Under the pieces are notes generated by a model. It made no database searches and was not told the DNA's origin. It saw nothing but the letters and a program-made list of their open reading frames with translations. Shown piece by piece: positions 60,172 through 64,000 of a stretch of 64,000 nucleotides of DNA (position 1 is the stretch's first letter; every line of letters starts with the position of its first letter). The stretch is from Hymenobacter sp. BT730 (GTDB lineage: Bacteria; Bacteroidota; Bacteroidia; Cytophagales; Hymenobacteraceae). Location of the stretch: assembly GCF_030542105.1 (NCBI RefSeq), contig NZ_JAUOFB010000002.1, forward strand, positions 310,001 to 374,000, in the 5' to 3' direction. The translations under genes were made by a program, and so were the position numbers.

Positions 60172-61161
60172 ATGGACCCCAAAAACACTTTCCTCAGCTG
60201 CGACTGGGGCACTTCTTCCTTCCGCCTGCTGCTGGTGGAGCGCCATACGCTGGCCGTGCTGGCGCAGGTAAGCTCCAAAGAAGGCAACGCGGCCATTGCC
60301 AAAAGCTGGCAGCAGGCAAACCAGCCTCCCGGGCAGCGCCTGAGCTTTTATCTGGCCATTGTGCAGCCGCATTTACAGCAGTTGGAACAAAGTGTACAAA
60401 TGTCGCTGAAGGGGGTGCCCCTGGTTATTTCCGGTATGGCTTCGTCCACCATCGGCATGGAGGAGCTGCCGTATAAGCCGCTGCCTTTCGCTACCGATGG
60501 CGCAGATCTGCAAACCAAATACACCCCGTCTGCCGCCAGTTTTGAGCACCCGATACTGCTGATTTCGGGGGTGAAAAGCGAGGATGATGTGATGCGGGGC
60601 GAGGAGACCCAGTTGGTGGGTTGCGAGTTGGGAAATACCCCGCAGCGGCAGCTTTTTCTGCATCCGGGCACGCATACCAAGCATGTGCTGGTGCAGCAGG
60701 GGCAGGCAGTAGCCTTGAAAACCTACATGACCGGCGAATTCTTTTCTCTGTTATCCAAAGAAAGTATTCTGGCGTCCTCGGTAGAAGAAGGCGGCCAATT
60801 GGAGGAAGGCAATAACCAGCATTGGTTTGCCAAAGGCCTACAGGACAGCCAGCAGGCCAATCTATTGCACCATGCTTTTCTGGTACGCACCCAGGACTTA
60901 TTCCGGAAAGCCAGCCGGCAGGAAAACTATTTTTACCTAAGCGGCCTGGTCATTGGCTGTGAATGCCAGGACCTGGTCAGGAGCCTGCCGGCAGGAATTG
61001 TCCTGGCCGGAAAACCGGTGCTGGTGGCGCAATATAGTGCCGCGTTACGTGTGTTGGGTATTGCTGATAAGGTGCCTGTTGACGTGAAAAATGGTGAGGA
61101 AGTGACCATAAAAGGGCAGTGGACCGTTCTCCGTAAGAGTCAAATCAAGGAAGAAGCCTGA
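60172..61161 (+). CDS. dgoK: 2-dehydro-3-deoxygalactonokinase
   Basis: 329 residues. The N-terminal phosphate motif is LSCDWGTSSFRLLLV (Asp11-Thr14), followed by VISGMASSTIGMEELPYKPLP, and the HPGTHTKHVLV segment conserved in DgoK. It phosphorylates KDGal to KDPGal. In the middle of the galactonate unit, 18 bases after dgoD and 15 before the lactonase gene. Length is slightly longer than E. coli DgoK (292), the extra residues lying around the middle. Confidence 0.93.
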   Translation: MDPKNTFLSCDWGTSSFRLLLVERHTLAVLAQVSSKEGNAAIAKSWQQANQPPGQRLSFYLAIVQPHLQQLEQSVQMSLKGVPLVISGMASSTIGMEELPYKPLPFATDGADLQTKYTPSAASFEHPILLISGVKSEDDVMRGEETQLVGCELGNTPQRQLFLHPGTHTKHVLVQQGQAVALKTYMTGEFFSLLSKESILASSVEEGGQLEEGNNQHWFAKGLQDSQQANLLHHAFLVRTQDLFRKASRQENYFYLSGLVIGCECQDLVRSLPAGIVLAGKPVLVAQYSAALRVLGIADKVPVDVKNGEEVTIKGQWTVLRKSQIKEEA

Positions 61162-61176
61162 AACTACCGCGTTGCC

Positions 61177-62088
61177 ATGAAAGCCTGTTCTATCCTGCCT
61201 GCGCAAGCTACCTTAGGCGAAGGCCCGCTCTGGAACCCGGAAACGCAACAGCTGTATTGGGTAGACATTGACGGGTGTGCTTTCCATCTTTTTAACCCGG
61301 CTACCGGTCAGGATCAGGCCTTTTCTATGCCCGCCCGGGTTGGCAGCGCCGCTCCTATGCACCACGGCAGAGTGCTGCTGGCTCTGCAAAGTGGAATCCA
61401 TCAGCTTCACCTAGACACCGGCCAGCTTACGCTACTGGTCAACCCGCTGACTGACCCCAGCCTGCGCTTCAACGACGGGAAGTGCGACCCGGCAGGCCGG
61501 TTCTGGGTAGGCACCTGCGATATGCAATTGCGTACGGGTACCGGCACGCTGTACCGCCTGGACCCCGATGGTAGCCTGCACGTGATGCTGCGCGGCATTA
61601 CCACCTCCAATGGCATTGCGTGGTCTTTAGACCATTCTACCATGTATTTCATCGATTCGCCTACGCTCAGGGTGCAGGCATTCGACTACGATAAAGCTTC
61701 CGGCAGCATTTCCAACGCAAGAACCATCGTGCGCATTGCCCCGGAAACCGGGGTGCCCGATGGCATGACCATCGATAGGGAGGGCATGCTTTGGGTAGCC
61801 GTGTGGGGTGGCGGGGCTGTACACCGTTACCACCCCGGCACGGGGGCACTATTGCAGGTTATCACCGTGCCAGCGCCCTTTACTACTTCCTGCACTTTTG
61901 GCGGGCCGGACTTACAGACCTTATATATTACCTCGGCCCGCAAAGAGCTAAGTCCCGAGCAGCTAGCGCAATTCCCTTTAAGTGGAAACGTTTTTGCCGT
62001 AATACCGGGAGTAAGTGGCTTGCCGACTTGTTTTTATGAGCCCCAAAGTGGCCTGCCGGAAGCTGGTGCTACACCTACTGAGACGTAG
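61177..62088 (+). CDS. SMP-30/gluconolactonase family lactonase (galactonolactonase role)
   Basis: 303 residues, six-bladed propeller. Metal ligands Glu15 (LGEGPLW), Asn145 (TTSNGIAWS) and Asp195 (GVPDGMTID) are present, with NDGKCDPAGRFWVGT typical of the family. It hydrolyses aldonolactones to aldonates. As last gene of the galactonate unit it should open the lactone made by the SDR dehydrogenase. Cytoplasmic, no signal peptide. Confidence 0.92.
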   Translation: MKACSILPAQATLGEGPLWNPETQQLYWVDIDGCAFHLFNPATGQDQAFSMPARVGSAAPMHHGRVLLALQSGIHQLHLDTGQLTLLVNPLTDPSLRFNDGKCDPAGRFWVGTCDMQLRTGTGTLYRLDPDGSLHVMLRGITTSNGIAWSLDHSTMYFIDSPTLRVQAFDYDKASGSISNARTIVRIAPETGVPDGMTIDREGMLWVAVWGGGAVHRYHPGTGALLQVITVPAPFTTSCTFGGPDLQTLYITSARKELSPEQLAQFPLSGNVFAVIPGVSGLPTCFYEPQSGLPEAGATPTET

Positions 62089-62118
62089 CCACAGAGACTT
62101 GCCGGGAAAACGGAAGTG

Positions 62119-62712
62119 CTAGCGGCTTTTCAGCTGTTGCACCACCGTGTCGCTGAGTGGTGAAACGGCCGGGCCAAAGTAGTGGGTCAGGCGCCCATCC
62201 TCACTAATCAGGTACTTGGAGAAGTTCCAGTCCGGGGCCTGCTCATTCCAGCCATTCTGCCGGGCTTCTGAAAGCCACCGGTATACGGGGTGCTGCTCCG
62301 CCTGCTTTACCACTACGGTTTTCTTCATCAAGGGAAACGATACCCCAAAGTTTACCTGGCAGAACTGCTCAATGGTCTTATCGTCGTCTTTTTCCTGCTC
62401 CGCAAAGTCATTGGCAGGAAAGCCCAGCACTACCAGCTGGTCAGCAAACTGCTCAGAAAGCTGCTGTAGCTCGGCATACTGATTGGTAAAGCCACAGTTG
62501 GAGGCGGTGTTTACCAGCAATACCTTTTTGCCTTTCAGACTTTCAAAGGAGAAATCTTTGCCCGAATTAAGCTGGCTGTCGAGCTGGTAGAAAGGTACCG
62601 GGGCGGGTAGTTTCTGGGTACTGGCCAGCACTTTGCCCCGGCTGCTCGACTTAGACAGCCGCATAATCAGGGGGTAGAACGTTTTCAGCAGCTTCTGGCG
62701 GAAAGTAGGCAC
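62119..62712 (-). CDS. Glutathione peroxidase family protein
   Basis: 197 residues. Catalytic Cys73 in VNTASNCGFTNQYAELQ, the Gln in FPANDFAEQE (normally NQFGxQEPG; here DFAEQEKDDD is altered), and the Trp/Asn pair in DWNFSKYLI. The N-terminal about 40 residues are basic and extend beyond the usual start (LLKTFYPLIMRL), possibly a membrane-associating helix. It reduces peroxides, probably with thioredoxin in this phylum. Convergent with the lactonase gene, 30 bases apart. Confidence 0.9.
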   Translation of the reverse strand: MPTFRQKLLKTFYPLIMRLSKSSSRGKVLASTQKLPAPVPFYQLDSQLNSGKDFSFESLKGKKVLLVNTASNCGFTNQYAELQQLSEQFADQLVVLGFPANDFAEQEKDDDKTIEQFCQVNFGVSFPLMKKTVVVKQAEQHPVYRWLSEARQNGWNEQAPDWNFSKYLISEDGRLTHYFGPAVSPLSDTVVQQLKSR

Positions 62713-62850
62713 AGGTTCGGGGATGAAAGTAGCGGAATGCCCGGCGCAGCAAGCCGCCGGAATACTACAGTATAGCTTTTACGGCCAAAAGGTTTGCGCC
62801 GGGCTAAAAATGTCCGCCCAGCCACCAGATACCCTTAGACATTTCTTACA

Positions 62851-62905
62851 AGAAAGCCCCGGCAGAAAACCAGCCTGTCACGCTGATTTTCTGCCGGGGC
62901 TTTCT
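62851..62905 (-). terminator. Strong terminator
   Basis: Perfect 19-bp inverted repeat, 62851-62869 and 62887-62905, core GCCCCGGCAG/CTGCCGGGGC. It lies 12 bases past the stop at 62918 and ends the IPT/TIG protein transcript. Confidence 0.9.
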
Positions 62906-62917
62906 GTTGGAGGCGGG

Positions 62918-64000
62918 TTACTTCCGAACCGTAATCCGGGTAGTCTGTACCTCGGAACCCGTTACCAGCCGCACGATATAGATACCTTCTTCCAGCAGGC
63001 GGGCATCTATATCAAACGTATTCAGGTGGCCGGCCTGGGCCGTGCCCTTGCCAAGGCTCCGCACCTTGCTGCCCCGCATATCATAGACATCCAGCATGAA
63101 GCTTTCGTCTTTGGCCAGCGAGAAGCTGAGCTGCGACTTACCCTGGATGGGATTGGGGTAAGCCTGCAGGGCCTGCAGAGCGGTTGGCAGCGCACCGGCT
63201 GGCTCGGTAATCAGGCCGCTGGAAAGGCTGACCGTGGCTATGCCCTTAGTTACCCGGAACCGGTCTTTACTGGTGGCCGAGCCTTTTCCCGTCGTTACCA
63301 TAATCTGGCCGCTCTTCGCCCCGGCCGGCACCACCGCTTTAATCTGACTGGCCGAAATCCACTGCAGCTTCAGCCGGTCGCAGGGGGTTCCATTGAAGGT
63401 CACCTGGGAGATGTCGGCTACGCTACTGCCCAAGTTGCTGCCGTAGATGGTCACTAGCGTGCCGATGGGGCCCGAATCCGGGGTAAAGGACGTAATAACC
63501 GGGGCCTCGGATGGGGTACCCGTGGTTACCTTAAACCGGTCTTTGCTGGTGGCCACGCCCAGTGGCGTTTTCACGGAGATAGTTCCGCTTTGCGCCCCGC
63601 TGGGCACCTGAACCACTACTTCGGTAGCGGATTTGGACAGGATTTCCAGGCAAGGCGTTCCATTAAAGGTTACTTCGGTTGCCCCCTCCAGGTTGCTGCC
63701 CAGAATGGTTACCGTGGTGCCGACCGGCCCGGAAACGGGGGTGAAGAGACTGATGGCCGGTACCAGAACGGGCGTGCTGGGCTTCGTTACCGTGAAGGTC
63801 TGCGTACTCTTTGCTTGCCCATTGGGCGTGATGACCGTCAGCTTGCCGGTCCGTGCTCCCACCGGTACCACGGCCATAATGGTAGTGCTATTCCGCACTT
63901 CAAACCGGCCTGCTTCTACTCCATTAAAGAACTGCACCGAGGTAGCGCCTAGCAGACTGGTACCGGTGATGAGCACCTCCGTACCGACCGGGCCAGTAGT
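62918..64000 (-). CDS. Surface protein with IPT/TIG repeats and T9SS type A domain (5' end outside window)
   Basis: 361 codons are visible; the frame is open to base 64000, so the N-terminus is missing. Three IPT/TIG immunoglobulin-like repeats follow each other (starts near SGPVGTTVTILGSNL, SGPIGTLVTIYGSNL and the incomplete TTGPVGTEVLITGTSL). Each ends in STQTFTV, SKDRFKVT or SKDRFRVT. The C-terminal about 75 residues are a type IX sorting domain: ALQAYPNPIQGKSQLSFSL, VYDMRGSKVRSLG, RLLEEGIYIVRLV, QTTRITVRK. It is secreted by T9SS and likely adhesive. Catalytic parts, if any, lie upstream of the window. Confidence 0.9.
   Translation of the reverse strand, partial: TTGPVGTEVLITGTSLLGATSVQFFNGVEAGRFEVRNSTTIMAVVPVGARTGKLTVITPNGQAKSTQTFTVTKPSTPVLVPAISLFTPVSGPVGTTVTILGSNLEGATEVTFNGTPCLEILSKSATEVVVQVPSGAQSGTISVKTPLGVATSKDRFKVTTGTPSEAPVITSFTPDSGPIGTLVTIYGSNLGSSVADISQVTFNGTPCDRLKLQWISASQIKAVVPAGAKSGQIMVTTGKGSATSKDRFRVTKGIATVSLSSGLITEPAGALPTALQALQAYPNPIQGKSQLSFSLAKDESFMLDVYDMRGSKVRSLGKGTAQAGHLNTFDIDARLLEEGIYIVRLVTGSEVQTTRITVRK

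Overview
The window looks like a chromosomal piece of a G+C-rich Bacteroidota, most likely a Hymenobacter or close relative (inference). The grounds are a SusC/SusD pair with an HTCS regulator, type IX secretion C-terminal sorting domains, TAnnTTTG-type promoter boxes, almost no Shine-Dalgarno sites, and typical Cytophagales proteins (tandem Ddl, fasciclin, PASTA and IPT/TIG proteins). There is no CRISPR array, prophage or intact insertion sequence.

Layout. 1-1920 (minus): arsenic operon arsR - arsI - arsN-like acetyltransferase - acr3 (cut by the window edge), with a 22-bp ArsR-type palindrome upstream. 2028-5147: small, disordered or secreted proteins and a small GNAT protein. 5258-19503 (minus): polysaccharide utilisation locus with an SGNH hydrolase, three GH30 enzymes (two are tandem paralogues), SusD, SusC, a PfkB sugar kinase and a one-protein hybrid two-component regulator with a periplasmic binding-protein sensor. 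19616-24360: likely small genomic island bounded by a tRNA-Arg 3'-end fragment on the left and the intact tRNA-Arg(CCG) on the right. It holds an AT-rich decayed stretch, a 51-residue zinc-ribbon gene and AraC / aldo-keto reductase / SDR genes. 24588-26305: Ohr-like protein and sucC.

26703-33784 (plus) is the most unusual part. It is a Dlt-like envelope acylation cassette: a methyltransferase-like/adenylation fusion, an adenylation-carrier-protein fusion, a DltD-like SGNH protein, a DltB-like MBOAT, and an unlisted 45-residue membrane microprotein ending in FRYAHW. That ending resembles the C-terminal acyl-shuttle hexapeptide of Gram-positive DltX. The parts form an activation - carrier - membrane transfer - tyrosine shuttle - extracytoplasmic transferase chain; substrate and acceptor are unknown.

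33917-43840: LolD-type ATPase, a possible Rad52/ERF-like protein, a P-type cation ATPase, RecQ, a perfect 31-bp inverted repeat, then redox and stress genes (DJ-1/PfpI, MDR oxidoreductase, Ohr with OhrR, rhodanese). 43919-55163: T9SS cargo, PASTA protein, a 902-residue tandem D-Ala-D-Ala ligase, an outer-membrane beta-barrel, pgk, two paralogous membrane proteins, an M50 protease overlapping a HAD phosphatase, and tRNA(CAT). 56086-62088: two divergent transcription units that together encode a complete oxidative (De Ley-Doudoroff) galactose route: GH1 glycosidase, SDR dehydrogenase, SMP-30 lactonase, galactonate dehydratase, KDGal kinase and KDPGal aldolase. The window ends with a glutathione peroxidase and an incomplete IPT/TIG T9SS protein.
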